A DNA stretch of 64,000 nucleotides from G963675935 sp963803125 (GTDB lineage Bacteria; Planctomycetota; Planctomycetia; Pirellulales; Thermoguttaceae), in assembly GCA_963803125.1 (NCBI GenBank), contig CAWDLR010000003.1, forward strand, positions 1,240,001 through 1,304,000, in the 5' to 3' direction. Below, in pieces: positions 8,593 through 18,242 of the stretch. The first letter of the stretch is position 1. Each line of letters starts with the position of its first letter. The translations under genes and the position numbers were made by a program. The notes under the pieces were generated by a model. It was not told the origin of the DNA. It did not search any database and was given only the letters and a program-made list of their open reading frames with translations.

Positions 8593-9129
8593 CGGTTTTC
8601 TCCCTTCGTGTTCGTCGCCGCTGATCGGTCACCACGGGCTGGCGGTCGTGGCGGGCGGAATCGTGGGGGGAATTGGCCGATCAACGCTCACGCAGTCATT
8701 GTAATCCGCGACAACTCGTGTGACGAGATTCGGAGATTGTAGGAGGCGACTCCTGTCGCCGATTTGTGGCGATTTCTGCTGGGCAGCGCCCAAATCGGCG
8801 ACAGGAGTCGCCTCCTACAGCGAAAACTGAGCGGCCCTGGACCAGGAGGGCCTTGTGGAAACCAGGGGGCGATGATTACACTGAACTCACTGGAGTGTCC
8901 CGCGTTTCACATGCTCGGGGGCTTATAGAAGCTGTAGTGATAGACCGTATGGCCGAGACTGGGCGGATTCTGGCGGATTTGGCTGTCAAAGAACAGTTAT
9001 AAAGACTTAATTAGCAACGACTTGCGAGATTTGGCCGCCGACTCTCCGCTCCACGGGGTCCGGGCAGAAGCCGAGAAGACAAGGCCCCCTCTGAACGTGG
9101 GGGTCTGCTTTTGTATTGGGTGTTGTGAT
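8593..9129. other. Intergenic region with a long perfect inverted repeat
   Basis: No convincing gene is present in these 537 bases between the divergent iorA and greA. An inverted repeat with 29-base identical arms (8738-8766 and 8791-8819, core GGAGGCGACTCCTGTCGCC) sits in the middle. A short C-run/G-run hairpin followed by T-rich sequence lies at about 9083-9113, just before greA; it is too weak to call a terminator. The promoters of both genes should lie here, but no clear boxes were identified. Confidence 0.7.
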
Positions 9130-9609
9130 ATGTCCGAACGCATCCCGATGACCCGTGCGGGCTACGACAAGATCAAGGCTGATCTCGACCAACTCCACAC
9201 CGTCGAGTTGCCCAAGATCCTCGAGCGGCTGGCCAACGCCCGGGCCGAAGGCGATCTGACCGAAAACGCCGAGTACACCGGCGCCCAGGAGAGCCGCGCG
9301 ATGATGGAGGCGCGGATCAACGTGTTGCGCGACAAGCTTTCGCGGGCGGTGCTGCTCGATGCCGCGCAGATGCCCAAGGGTGAAGTGGCCTTCGGTTCGA
9401 CCGTCCGCGTGAAAGACCTCGCCTTCGACGATGAGGAGGAGTTTACTCTGGTCGGCGCGGGCGAGGAGGACTACGACAGCGGCAAGATTCTGCTGACCAG
9501 CCCGCTGGCCCAAGGGCTGGTGGGCAAGAAGGTCGGCGACCGCGTTGAGATTGTGGTGCCGCAAGGGACGCTGAAGTTCGAGATTCTTGCGATCCGCTTT
9601 GACGGCTGA
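9130..9609 (+). CDS. greA: Transcription elongation factor GreA
   Basis: The 159-residue protein rescues arrested RNA polymerase by stimulating transcript cleavage. The N-terminal coiled coil holds the acidic tip motif ARAEGDLTENAEYTGAQE, with the Asp and Glu that coordinate catalytic magnesium. The C-terminal FKBP-like domain ends ILLTSPLAQGLVGKKVGDRVEI. The ATG at 9130 (MSERIPMTRAGYDKI) gives the family's usual length; an in-frame upstream start at 9022 would add 36 residues unlike GreA. The stop abuts the stop of the convergent cyclophilin gene. Confidence 0.95.
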   Translation: MSERIPMTRAGYDKIKADLDQLHTVELPKILERLANARAEGDLTENAEYTGAQESRAMMEARINVLRDKLSRAVLLDAAQMPKGEVAFGSTVRVKDLAFDDEEEFTLVGAGEEDYDSGKILLTSPLAQGLVGKKVGDRVEIVVPQGTLKFEILAIRFDG

Positions 9610-10777
9610 TCAGTCGGGCATCTTCTCCGGCTTGTAGGGGTGGGGGCGGAGATGCTTCGCCGTGGCCTCGAGAATCTTGTCGGGGCGCGGGGGTTCCGTC
9701 TTGTCGGGATCGCGGCGCTGCAACCGGGCCAACACGTCCATGCCGCTGACGACGCGGCCAAAGACGGTGTGCTTGCCGTCGAGTTGAATCGTCGGCACGA
9801 AGCAGATGAAGAACTGCGAGCCGCCGCTATCGGGTAATTCGGTCTTGGCCATGCTCAGCGAGCCGCGGAAATGCTCGCGATGATTGCGGAGGTGGCATTC
9901 GTCGGGAATCGTGTAGCCGGGGCCGCCCCCGCCGGTGCCCTCGGGATCGCCCCCCTGGGCCATGAAATGCTCGAGCACGCGATGGAAGGTGACGTTCGTG
10001 TAGAATCCGCGCTGCACCAGGCTGACGAAATTGGCCACGGTGTTGGGCGCCTGGTCCTCGAACAGTTCGAGCTCGATGTCTCCCTTCGTGGTTTTCAGCA
10101 GCACGTGCGGCAGGTTTGCTTTGGCGTCGCGGCCGCGGGCTGAGCTTCTCCCTGGCCCAGGCCTTCTTGTAGTAGGGGATCAGTCGCAGATAGAACTCGC
10201 CGCGTTGAACTTGCGGGTCTTCTTTTTGTCCCTTGGGGGCCGGTTTGTAGTATCCCTGACTGTCTGCCAGGGTGAAATACTTTTCGGCGGCCTTGAAGTC
10301 GGAGACGGCGAAGGCGGAGATGCCCGCCAGGTTGGGGACGTCCTTGGCGCCGCACTTGTTGTCGACCAGCAGGGTACCGATCCTGGCGGCGGGCTCGTAA
10401 TCGTCCGCGTCAACCTTCTCCCTCAACAACTCGACCAGAAAATCGGCGGTCTCCTTGTCGGCGTTGGGGGCTTGTTGGTACGCTTTTTCCGCGGCTTCGA
10501 TAAGCTGCGGCTCGAGCTTTAGCCCTTTGGCGACCAGGTCTTTGTATTCTTGCTGGATGTCGGCGCGTTTGTCTTCGCCGGCGGTGCGATATTCGATTTG
10601 CAGCGTAGCCAGTTTGGCGATAAGGTCGCCCATTCGCGTGTGAAGCGAGCGGAACTTCTCGGCCGGCGAGACCGGCTTGGCCGGGGCGGGCGGGCTGGGC
10701 GGATTGCCGGCCGCCCGAGCCGCCGCAACTGCCAACACGGTCAACAACGTCAACGCCACGACGATTCGATTTCGCAT
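9610..10777 (-). CDS. Secreted cyclophilin-type peptidyl-prolyl isomerase with N-terminal extension (frame break)
   Basis: The C-terminal 164 residues are a cyclophilin: LLKTTKGDIELELFEDQAPN, FHRVLEHFMAQGGDPEGTGGGG, GSQFFICFVPTIQLDGKHTVFGRV. Upstream, in another frame, lie a signal peptide (IVVALTLLTVLAVAAARAAG) and a ~200-residue helical region. Joining the frames at 10126-10146 gives AWAREKL...DAKANLPHVLLKTTKGD, a natural lead into the domain, so the two parts are one gene with a one-base indel. The assembled protein, about 388 residues, would fold proteins outside the cytoplasm. The ATG at 10775-10777 is chosen for the signal peptide. Confidence 0.85.
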
Positions 10778-10798
10778 GTTCGTGTTCCTTGCGTGAAA

Positions 10799-10843
10799 GG
10801 GGACAGTCCCATTTTCGTTGACACGAAAATCGGGACAGTCCCC
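10799..10843. repeat. Inverted repeat of the GGGGACAGTCCC family
   Basis: Arms at 10799-10818 and 10823-10843 are inverted copies with a one-base gap, giving a long hairpin just upstream of the cyclophilin gene. Related half-arms occur at 5919-5930 and 11896-11917, and a complete related element lies inside the fumarase gene at 56900-56990. Confidence 0.75.
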
Positions 10844-10965
10844 TGCGAGCACTCCCGGGAGGACGCTTTCCCGCGGCCACTTGTTCATGGTATCATATTC
10901 CGGCGTTGCGGGCAATTTCGGTTGCGGAGGCGGGAACAGCAGATTGCGGCAGGCGCCGCCGAACC

Positions 10966-11036
10966 GTTTAGCCGCCGCGTCCACGCGCCGCCGCGACTGC
11001 GGGTGATTCTGCGCCGCGTGGACGCGGCGGCTAAAC
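10966..11036. repeat. Perfect 22-base inverted repeat before rsmD
   Basis: Arms at 10966-10987 and 11015-11036 (core AGCCGCCGCGTCCACGCG) are perfect inverted copies separated by 27 bases. The element lies between the divergent cyclophilin gene and rsmD. Confidence 0.8.
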
Positions 11037-11086
11037 AGCCTTCCCATCTTGACCGCAAGCAGTTATTGCGTCCTACGGAGGCGGCA

Positions 11087-11800
11087 ATGGGCAAGCGACC
11101 GAGGAGATCGAAGCGGGCCGGCCGCGGCGCGGCAAGGGCCGACGCGGTTCGACCGGCGGCAGGGCTGCGAATCATCGGCGGCGAGTTTCGCGGCCGACGC
11201 CTGCACTACAGCGGCGACCGCCGCACCCGCCCAATGAAAGACCGGCTCCGCGAAGCGGTCTTCAACCTGATCGGACCCGACATCCGCGGCAAACACGCCA
11301 TCGACCTGTTTGCCGGCACCGGGGCTCTGGCGCTGGAATCGCTCAGCCGCGGCGCGAAGTCCGCCACGCTGATCGAGCAGCACCACCCGAGCGCCGAACT
11401 GATCCGCAAGAGCATCGCGGAACTGGGCCTGGAGGAACGAGCCGAAGTGGTCGCGGGCAACGCCTTCATCTGGTGGAAACTGCAAAATAAGCGGCAAGGG
11501 GTTGCGGCCGGGCGATTCCGTCTCGCCGCCGCCGCCTGGGCGGTCTTCTGTTCGCCGCCGTACGATTTCTACCTCGAACGCGGGGAAGAGATGCTCGAAC
11601 TGCTCGCCGGGTTGATCGCGGCGGCACCGGCCGAGAGCCTGCTGGTGGTCGAGGCGGACGGGCGTTTCGACGTTGCCCGGCTTCCCGAGCCGCAGCAGTG
11701 GCAAGTGCGGAGCTACCCGCCCGCCGTCATCGGCATTTTTCGCAAGGCGACGAAGGTCGGTGGTCACAGTGAGAAGACCGTTTACACCGGCTACGGCTAA
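11087..11800 (+). CDS. rsmD: 16S rRNA (guanine-N2)-methyltransferase, RsmD family
   Basis: The 237-residue enzyme is expected to methylate G966 of 16S rRNA. After a basic N-terminal tail come the family signatures LRIIGGEFRGRRL, TRPMKDRLREAVFN, the SAM-binding motif AIDLFAGTGALALESLSRGA and the catalytic motif as CSPPYDFY, where many RsmD proteins have DPPY. The start at 11087 has an upstream GGAG (11077-11080) and gives the expected length. The basic extension of about 30 residues is longer than in E. coli RsmD. Confidence 0.9.
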   Translation: MGKRPRRSKRAGRGAARADAVRPAAGLRIIGGEFRGRRLHYSGDRRTRPMKDRLREAVFNLIGPDIRGKHAIDLFAGTGALALESLSRGAKSATLIEQHHPSAELIRKSIAELGLEERAEVVAGNAFIWWKLQNKRQGVAAGRFRLAAAAWAVFCSPPYDFYLERGEEMLELLAGLIAAAPAESLLVVEADGRFDVARLPEPQQWQVRSYPPAVIGIFRKATKVGGHSEKTVYTGYG

Positions 11801-11815
11801 TGTTGTCCCGACAAC

Positions 11816-11917
11816 AGCCGGGAGCTAACAGCTCCCGGCAGGTGCGGAGTCTGCGGCCGATCCGTCGGGAGCCGTTAGCTCCGGGCCGTTCCGGCAAATT
11901 GGACCTGTCCCCCTTTT
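11816..11917. repeat. Tandem palindromes (CCGGGAGCT family) plus a GGACCTGTCCCC half-element
   Basis: A perfect hairpin, CCGGGAGCT-aac-AGCTCCCGG, spans 11818-11838 and is followed by a degraded copy near 11864-11887. At 11894-11917 lies CAAATTGGACCTGTCCCC plus a T-run, one arm of the element seen whole inside the fumarase gene. The related CCGGGAGTC hairpin lies at 18103-18123. There is no gene between rsmD and the gene at 12076. Confidence 0.7.
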
Positions 11918-12075
11918 TCTGGCGAAACCGCGGGCGGTTGGCGGGAAGCGGGCGCGAACGACCGGCTTGTCCCCTTCCCCACCAGTTGCTAGAATTACAC
12001 CGGTATTTCGGCTGATGTCACGGCCAGAGGCGGCTGTGACCGACAGGTTGTCTCAACCAATACAAGGAGCTTGCC

Positions 12076-14272
12076 ATGACCGCGCGACGGTGGACGTATC
12101 GATTGGCTCGATTCTCGGTGTTTGTGGCGTTGGCGGCGCTGTTCGTGGCGGCGTCGCGGCCGGCGGCGGCCGACGAGCGGCCCAAGCTCGATACCTCGGT
12201 AAAGCTGATTCCGGCCGATGCGGCGTTCTATTCGAGCATGTTGCGCATCGGCGAGCAGTTCCAGGCGATCAAGCACAGCAACGCCTGGGCGAAAATCTCG
12301 GAGATGCCCTTCGTTCGCTCTTGGATGATGATGTACCAGATGCAGGAGCAGTTTCCCGGCAGCATGCCGGCGCGGTTGCGGGCGACACTTAACAGCCCCA
12401 AGAACCGCGACACCGTCGAGTTGCTCAAGCAACTGGTCTCGGACGAGGTTTTCGTCTACGGCGATCCGTCGTTCGTCGGTTTCGTGCGGCTGTTCCAGAT
12501 CGTCAACAGTGCGCAGAGCTTCGGGTCGATGAAGGGGCAAATCAGCGCAGTGCGCGAAGGCGGCAACCCGCAGCAGGCACAGGTGGGAGCGGTGCTCTCG
12601 GCTTTGGCGGGAAACGCCGACCTGATTCGCGTCCCGAACGTCGTCGTCGGTTTCCACGTGAAAAACGTGAAACTGGCCGAAGAGCAACTGGCCAAGTTCG
12701 GCGAGATCGCCATGCGGCAGTTGGACGCCAACGAGAAGACCAAAGGAAGGCTCAAGAAGACCAAGGTCGGCGATCATCAGTGCCTCGTACTGACCCTGGA
12801 CGGCGCGATGGTCGATTGGGAGGTGCTCGCCGACAAACTCAAGGAGATGGAGACCGCGGAGGGGGACACCCAGAAGATCGTCGATCGCCTGAAGGAATCG
12901 AAGTTAGTCATCGCGCTGGGCGTGCGCGACAACTACCTTTTGCTCTCCATCGGTTCGTCGTTGGAGGGTCTGGAAAAGCTGGGCAAGGGCGAACTGCTGA
13001 TCGACCGGCCGGAGCTCAAGCCGCTGGCCAAATTCGCCGACAAGCGGCTAATCGGCGTGGGATATGCGAGCGCCGCCTTGAACCAGCAGGCCGCCAGCCA
13101 GCAACAGAACGTCGCTGAGCCTGCTGAAGCTGCTCGACCAGTTCCTGCCGCAGAGCGGCTTGAACGATGAGCAAAAGGAACAGGTGCGGAAGGATGCCGA
13201 AGCGCTCGCCCGGGACATCAAGAGCATCTTGCCCAAGCCCGGGGCCGCCATGCGGGTGAGCTTCCTGGTCGACCACGGCGTGGAGGGTTATCAGTACTCC
13301 TGGGGCGACCACGGCGACTTGGAGGGCTCGCAGCCGCTGGGCCTGCTCGACCACGTGGGCGGAAGCCCGCTGTTCGGCGTGGTCGCCCGCCAGCGGGTCG
13401 ACGTCAAGCACTACGAGTTGTTGGTCAAGTGGCTCAAGATCAGCTACGGCTACTTCCAGGAGCTTGGGCTGCCGATGCTGCCCGACGCCGAGCGGGAGAA
13501 GACGCAGAAGTTTCTCACCGCGGCCGTTCCCCTGGCCGAGCGGCTGGACAAGGTGACTCGGGAGATGCTCTTTCCGGCTTTGGCCGACGGCCAGTTCGGC
13601 TTCGTCTTCGACGCCGACCTGAAGAGCGAGCACTTCGCCGAGTCGCTGCCGGCCACCGAGAAACCGATGCCGATGATCGACCCGGCGTTGGTGTTCGGCG
13701 TGAGCGACGCGAAGCTGTTGGCGAAAGCCCTGGGACAATACCGCGAAATCGCCAACGACCTGATCGGGGCGGCGCAGCAGGTCGAGGGGAGCGAGATTCC
13801 GCACGGCCTCTTCATTCCCAAGCCGACACTAAGCGAGACCCCCTACGGCAAAGTCTACACTTTCCCGCTGCCGCAGGAGTGGGGCGTCGATAAGCAGATC
13901 GTTCCGAACTTCGGCCTTTCCGACAAGGTGGCGGTCGTCTCGATCACCCGCGAGCATACCGAGCGGCTGCTCAAAAGCGCATCGCCGGCGATCGGCGGGC
14001 TGTTGGCCAAGCCGGACCGCCCCTTGGCGGTCGCCGCCTGGCTGCACTGGGCCGCTATGATCGACGCCGTCCAGCCCTGGGTCGAGCTGGCCGTTGATCG
14101 GCTCACCGCCAATATCGAGAATGAAGACGAAAAGAAGAGCGTCGCCGATCAGGTGCAGACCGTGCTCGACGTGCTGAAGGTACTGCGGAGCGTGACCGCC
14201 AAGAGCTATCTCGAGGATGGCGCGCTGGTGACGCACAGCTTCACGGAGATCCGCGACCTCGAGAAGAAGTAG
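12076..14272 (+). CDS. Large secreted protein of unknown function (frame break)
   Basis: About 731 residues in two frames that join at about 13108. Deleting one A in CAGAACGTC turns the tail of the first frame into QQQTSLSLLKLLDQFLPQSG, which runs straight into the second frame. The N-terminus is a clear signal peptide (FSVFVALAALFVAASRPAAADE). The rest is rich in charged helices and has no enzyme motif I recognise; it resembles large secreted proteins of unknown function common in planctomycetes. It is preceded by an AGGAG at 12062-12069. The role is unknown. Confidence 0.75.
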
Positions 14273-14363
14273 TTCTCGATAACGGCAGACGATGGCGATA
14301 GCCTGACACGGCTAAAGTGTTGGGCCGGCTAAACTCCGCAATTCAACTGCGTCGTACTACTGC

Positions 14364-14394
14364 GTTGGGGTGGCAGTGCAACTGCCACCCCAAC
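14364..14394. terminator. Perfect 14-bp hairpin between convergent genes
   Basis: GTTGGGGTGGCAGT (14364-14377) and its exact inverse (14381-14394) flank a three-base loop. It lies between the ends of two convergent genes, where a bidirectional terminator is expected, but no T-run follows on either strand, so it may instead be another repeat palindrome. Confidence 0.45.
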
Positions 14395-14445
14395 GAGTTC
14401 CACTTCGGCTTTGCGGACAACCTCTCAAATGCAGCCGCCGGCCGG

Positions 14446-15783
14446 CTATTCCTTTTTCGGCTTTTCGGTCTTCTTCGGCTTTTCAGCCTCCAACTGCTTC
14501 TTCAGTTGGGGGATGGCACGCTTGATCATTTGACCGCGCGGGGTATCCGGGGCGGCGTCGAGGGCCTTCTGAAGCTCCTCCAGGCCGCTCTTGAGATTGC
14601 GCTGGTTGAGATAGGAGACCGCCATGAAGAACCGGCACGTCTGCGTCTGCTCGCCGCTGAGATCGGGGATTGCAAGGGCCTTTTCCAGCACGGTGCGGGC
14701 CTCGGCGAACTTCCTGGTTTGCAGCAGTCTGGTGGCCTCTGACATCTGCACGCGGAACTCGTGCTTCTTCTTCAGCCCGGCCGCGTTGTCGGGGTCGAGC
14801 TTGACGATCTCCTTCGACCACTCGTCCACGTCGTTCGGCGCGACTCCCGAGGCTCTGGCCGCATAACCGAGTTTGTCGCAGGCTGCCACCAGTTTGTCGA
14901 GGATCTTGGCGCGATCGATCCCCTTGGCGGTCTCCAATTCGGGCTTCAACTTGATAACCGTCTCTTGCGCCTCGGCCATCGGCTGAATCTGCTTGACGAG
15001 GTCTGCGAGCTTATCGGCCTCCGGTGCCGTCTTGATCTCCTTGACCCCCTTCTTCAGACACGCCAGGGCCTCGACGAACTTCATCTTCTCCCGCAGGTCG
15101 TCGAACTCGGTAGTGACCAGATTGAACTGGTGTTTCGGCTTCAGACCGGTCTTATTGTCGGGATCGAGCGCGACGATCTCCTTGCTCATGGCGAGGACTT
15201 CATTGCTGTCGCCGTTGTCGAGCTTGTCTGCGTAGACGTCGGCGATCTTGTCGAGTTGCTTGGCGCGGTCGAGGCCCTGTAGCTTGTCGAGTTCCTTCGT
15301 CATCTTGAGAACGTCGCCATAGGCGTCGATGAACGCCGTAAGGTGCTCTACGTATTTCTTCGGTCCCCCTTCGCGGTAGCCGGTCTTGGCGACGACTTTG
15401 CCCTCCGCGTCCATCACCAGGATCGTCGGATAGCCCTGAATCTTGTACTTGGCAGCCAGTTCGCGATTCTGCTTCTTCAGCTCGGCGGACTGCTTCTTGG
15501 CGGGAGTCGGGAAATCCAACTCGACCAGCACGAACTTCTTCGGCACTTCGGTCTTGAACGCATCCTTGCTGAACACCTCGGCGACCAGACGCTTGCACCA
15601 GCCGCACCAGTCGGAGCCGGTGAAATCGACCAGGAGCAGTTTGCCCTCGGCCTTGGCCTTGGCCTTGGCCGACGCAAAATCGGTCTGCCAAAGGCCCTCT
15701 TCAGCACGAACGACCCCGGCCAACACAAACAGGCCGACCAAAAGCGCCGCGGCGCTTACGAAAAGAAAACGACGGACCAACAT
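14446..15783 (-). CDS. Secreted thioredoxin-like protein with a helical repeat region
   Basis: About 445 residues. A signal peptide (FLFVSAAALLVGLFVLAGVVRAEE) is followed by a thioredoxin-like domain whose active site is SDWCGWCK (C60, C63), with YKIQGYPTILVMDAEGKVV as the cis-proline strand. The remaining ~270 residues are charged helices with recurring phrases such as EIVALDPDN and EIVKLDPDN, and a C-terminal TPR-like stretch. Thiol-disulfide exchange outside the cytoplasm is the likely role. The ATG at 15781-15783 has GAGGT seven bases upstream; an in-frame ATG at 15787-15789 is too close to that site. The tail is Lys/Glu-rich. Confidence 0.85.
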   Translation of the reverse strand: MLVRRFLFVSAAALLVGLFVLAGVVRAEEGLWQTDFASAKAKAKAEGKLLLVDFTGSDWCGWCKRLVAEVFSKDAFKTEVPKKFVLVELDFPTPAKKQSAELKKQNRELAAKYKIQGYPTILVMDAEGKVVAKTGYREGGPKKYVEHLTAFIDAYGDVLKMTKELDKLQGLDRAKQLDKIADVYADKLDNGDSNEVLAMSKEIVALDPDNKTGLKPKHQFNLVTTEFDDLREKMKFVEALACLKKGVKEIKTAPEADKLADLVKQIQPMAEAQETVIKLKPELETAKGIDRAKILDKLVAACDKLGYAARASGVAPNDVDEWSKEIVKLDPDNAAGLKKKHEFRVQMSEATRLLQTRKFAEARTVLEKALAIPDLSGEQTQTCRFFMAVSYLNQRNLKSGLEELQKALDAAPDTPRGQMIKRAIPQLKKQLEAEKPKKTEKPKKE

Positions 15784-16178
15784 GAGCATTACCTCAAAAC
15801 AGGGGGGTGGGACGAAAAAGGAGGGATTCGATGCCAATTGCCTGATCGTAGCACAGCGCCCAACCGCACGCAACAAGCCCATTTTTCGCCAAGGGCCCGA
15901 GCGGCCGGCACCGAGACCATGTTAAAGCATAACGCAGAACTGACGCGAGGCAACAGGAGATGATACGGTAAGCGACGCGGTGCAATCCCGGATTCTGGGC
16001 GGCCGGCAACCGGTTAGAGAGCAAAAGCACCACGGTCTCTGAACGGGCAGCAACGTTCAGCCGCACAGAATCTCCAACGCCTCCATCTTCTCGCAGCGCG
16101 ACGCCTGCTTTTTCGGAGCGGCCAGAATAGTCTACTGGGCCGGCAAATCTGGCCGAAACATGGTGATGGGGGACCGTC
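15784..16178. other. Divergent intergenic region upstream of the metal-efflux operon
   Basis: These 395 bases lie between the minus-strand thioredoxin-like gene and czcC. I see no gene, no strong repeat and no promoter I can place with confidence. The promoter of the efflux operon should be here. Confidence 0.5.
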
Positions 16179-17573
16179 GTGCTGATGGTATGCCAGCGAG
16201 CGATTGCTTTTGCGATTGGGTTAGCGCTGTTAGGTCTGAGCGCCGGCGCGGCCTGCGGCCAGGGCGGCCCTAGTCTGGATTCCCTGCGGTTGGGATCGCG
16301 ATACCTGCGCTGGGCGCCGGGCAATGAGGGGACCACGTCTGCCGCGGCACCCTCGGCAACCACGGTGCCTGCGCCGATCCCGCTGCCGACGCCTGTGCCC
16401 CAAATCCCAGGCATGAGTCTGAGCCAATGGGAAGCGATGGCCGAGCGCTTCAATCCGACGCTCGCACAGGCTGCCGCGCAGGTCGAGGCCGCTCGGGGCG
16501 AGGCCGTTCAGGCGGGACTGTATCCGAATCCGCGGGCCGGCTATCTGGCAAGCGAAATCGGCGATGAAAGGCGGGCCGGCCAACAGGGCGCCTTCGTCGG
16601 CCAGGAGTTCGTGACCAACGACAAGCTGAAGCTCAGCCGCCAAGTCGCCGAGCAAGTGATCGCGCAGGCCCAATGTGCGTGGATGGTGCAGCGGACGCGG
16701 GTGATTACCGATGTCCGCCGCGCGTTCTATGACGTGCTGGTCGCCCAGCGCACGGTGGAATTGACCGACCAGTTAGTCCGCATTGGCCAGGAGGGCGTTC
16801 GCGCGGCCGACGCCTTGCGAAACATCAAGGAGGCCAGCCGCTTCGACGGTTTGCAGGCGCGGATCGAGGCCGATTCGGCCCAAATCACGGCCGTCAAGGC
16901 GCGAAACCGTTACATCGCCGCTTGGAAGAAGCTGGCGGTGGTGGCGGGCGTCCCCGATATGCCGCCGGCCCCGCTGTTGGGCGAATTGCAGGAGGGCCTG
17001 GCGCGACTCGCCTGGGAGACGGAGCTCTGCCGGATTCTCCACGAAAGCCCGGCGATTGCCGAAGCGCGAAGCGGCGTGGCCCGGGCCGAAGCGACGCTGC
17101 GGCGGCAGTATGCCGAGCGGGTTCCCAATCTCGACGTGCAGCTTGCTGTGCAATACGACAACGCCACCCGCGATACGATCGCCGGCGTGCAGGCGGGCGT
17201 GCCCTGGCCCGTGTTCAATCGCAACCAGGGGAACATTCGCCGGGCGGAGGCGGAAATGGCCGCGGCCCGGGCCGAAGTCGGTCGCGTCGAGCTGGAGCTG
17301 CGCGATCGCCTCACCGCCGCCTTCGAGCAATACGAGAACGCCCGCTGCCAGGTCGAAAAATACGCTGCCCAGATCCTGCCCAACGCGCAAACCTCGTTGG
17401 ACCTGGTGACGGCCGGCTATCGGCAGGGGCATTTCGATTATGTCACCCTGCTGACGGCACAGCGGACCTTCTTTCAGGTGAATTTGGCCTACATCGAGGC
17501 CGTCCGCGACCTGCGCGCGGCCGCCGTCGCTATCGAGGGCAACCTGTTGAGCGACAGCCTGGAACAACGTTGA
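16179..17573 (+). CDS. czcC: Outer-membrane channel of a heavy-metal efflux system, TolC/CzcC family
   Basis: The 464-residue protein forms the outer-membrane duct of a tripartite RND pump. It has a signal peptide (AIAFAIGLALLGLSAGAACGQ) and the two related OEP repeats of TolC-family proteins, with family phrases NPTLAQAAAQVEAARGEAVQAGLYPNP split across the first repeat, and VPWPVFNRNQGNIRRAEAEM in the second. The start is GTG at 16179, with an in-frame ATG at 16185. It heads a run with a small secreted protein, czcB and czcA. Confidence 0.9.
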   Translation: MLMVCQRAIAFAIGLALLGLSAGAACGQGGPSLDSLRLGSRYLRWAPGNEGTTSAAAPSATTVPAPIPLPTPVPQIPGMSLSQWEAMAERFNPTLAQAAAQVEAARGEAVQAGLYPNPRAGYLASEIGDERRAGQQGAFVGQEFVTNDKLKLSRQVAEQVIAQAQCAWMVQRTRVITDVRRAFYDVLVAQRTVELTDQLVRIGQEGVRAADALRNIKEASRFDGLQARIEADSAQITAVKARNRYIAAWKKLAVVAGVPDMPPAPLLGELQEGLARLAWETELCRILHESPAIAEARSGVARAEATLRRQYAERVPNLDVQLAVQYDNATRDTIAGVQAGVPWPVFNRNQGNIRRAEAEMAAARAEVGRVELELRDRLTAAFEQYENARCQVEKYAAQILPNAQTSLDLVTAGYRQGHFDYVTLLTAQRTFFQVNLAYIEAVRDLRAAAVAIEGNLLSDSLEQR

Positions 17574-17665
17574 CTCGCGGAGTCGGACAGTATAGAGTAT
17601 TGGGACAATTCTGAGGGTTCGTGACGATCGTAACGGTTGTAACCGGCCCTTCTGCATTCAAACCG

Positions 17666-18073
17666 ATGACACATCGACTGCTTTCAACGCTGATGTCGCT
17701 GCTGGTGGCGCTGCACACGGTGCTCGGCTGCTGCTGGCATCACGCGCACGCCTGTACGGGTGACAGCGACAAGGCCTGCTCGGTCGCGTCGCCGGCCGCG
17801 CAGGCGGACTCGCACGGCAGCGGATGGAACATGGGCGGCGGCGACCAGCAGCATCACGGCCGGCACGAATGTCAGGGGTTGCGGTGCGTCTTTCTCAACT
17901 TGGGCTGCCGGACTTCGCACGTTCTTTCGCTCCAGCCTCACTTGGCGGCGATTTCCTCTGTGCCGCACGGCAAACTGCCAATCCATGTCGCCGCCGATGG
18001 GCCGTATTTCGCCGTCGATGATCTCTCGCCGCCGCTGCGGCTCCACCTTGCGCATCAGGTTCTTTTGCTCTGA
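17666..18073 (+). CDS. Small Cys/His-rich secreted protein in the metal-efflux operon
   Basis: The 135-residue protein has an N-terminal hydrophobic segment (LLSTLMSLLVALHTVLGCC) followed at once by WHHAHAC, then a second cluster QQHHGRHEC and further cysteines in LRCVFLNLGC. Such spacing suggests metal binding outside the cytoplasm, but this is inferred; I do not recognise a named family. It sits 92 bases after czcC and before czcB on the same strand. The ATG at 17666 is preferred over an upstream in-frame start because the signal sequence follows directly. Confidence 0.65.
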   Translation: MTHRLLSTLMSLLVALHTVLGCCWHHAHACTGDSDKACSVASPAAQADSHGSGWNMGGGDQQHHGRHECQGLRCVFLNLGCRTSHVLSLQPHLAAISSVPHGKLPIHVAADGPYFAVDDLSPPLRLHLAHQVLLL

Positions 18074-18099
18074 TCCGCCGCTGCGCATCGCGCCTCAAT

Positions 18100-18178
18100 A
18101 GCCGGGAGTCAACGACTCCCGGAGCCTGTGTCCTCTGGCGGCTACGCTTCGGGGGCTGTTAGCTGCCGGCGATTGAGG
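18100..18178. repeat. Palindrome of the CCGGGAGTC family before czcB
   Basis: A perfect hairpin, CCGGGAGTC-aac-GACTCCCGG, occupies 18103-18123 and is followed by a degraded inverted partner (GGCTGTTAGCTGCCGG) near 18154-18170. It is a second copy of the family found after rsmD and lies in the spacer inside the efflux operon. Confidence 0.65.
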
Positions 18179-18242
18179 CGAGTCCTGTTTCATCTTCCCG
18201 AATCGTGTGAGCGTGGCGTCATTTTTTCCGTGGAGCAATGTT

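Noticed and set aside
8766..9002. A 78-codon plus-strand open frame between iorA and greA
   Set aside because: It begins inside the inverted repeat and has no motif or ribosome site.
9083..9113. C-run/G-run hairpin followed by T-rich DNA before greA, as a terminator or attenuator
   Set aside because: The stem is only about five pairs with a nine-base loop and the T-run is short.
14364..14394. Intrinsic terminator for both convergent genes
   Set aside because: Kept only as a low-confidence call: the stem is perfect, but no T-run follows on either strand.
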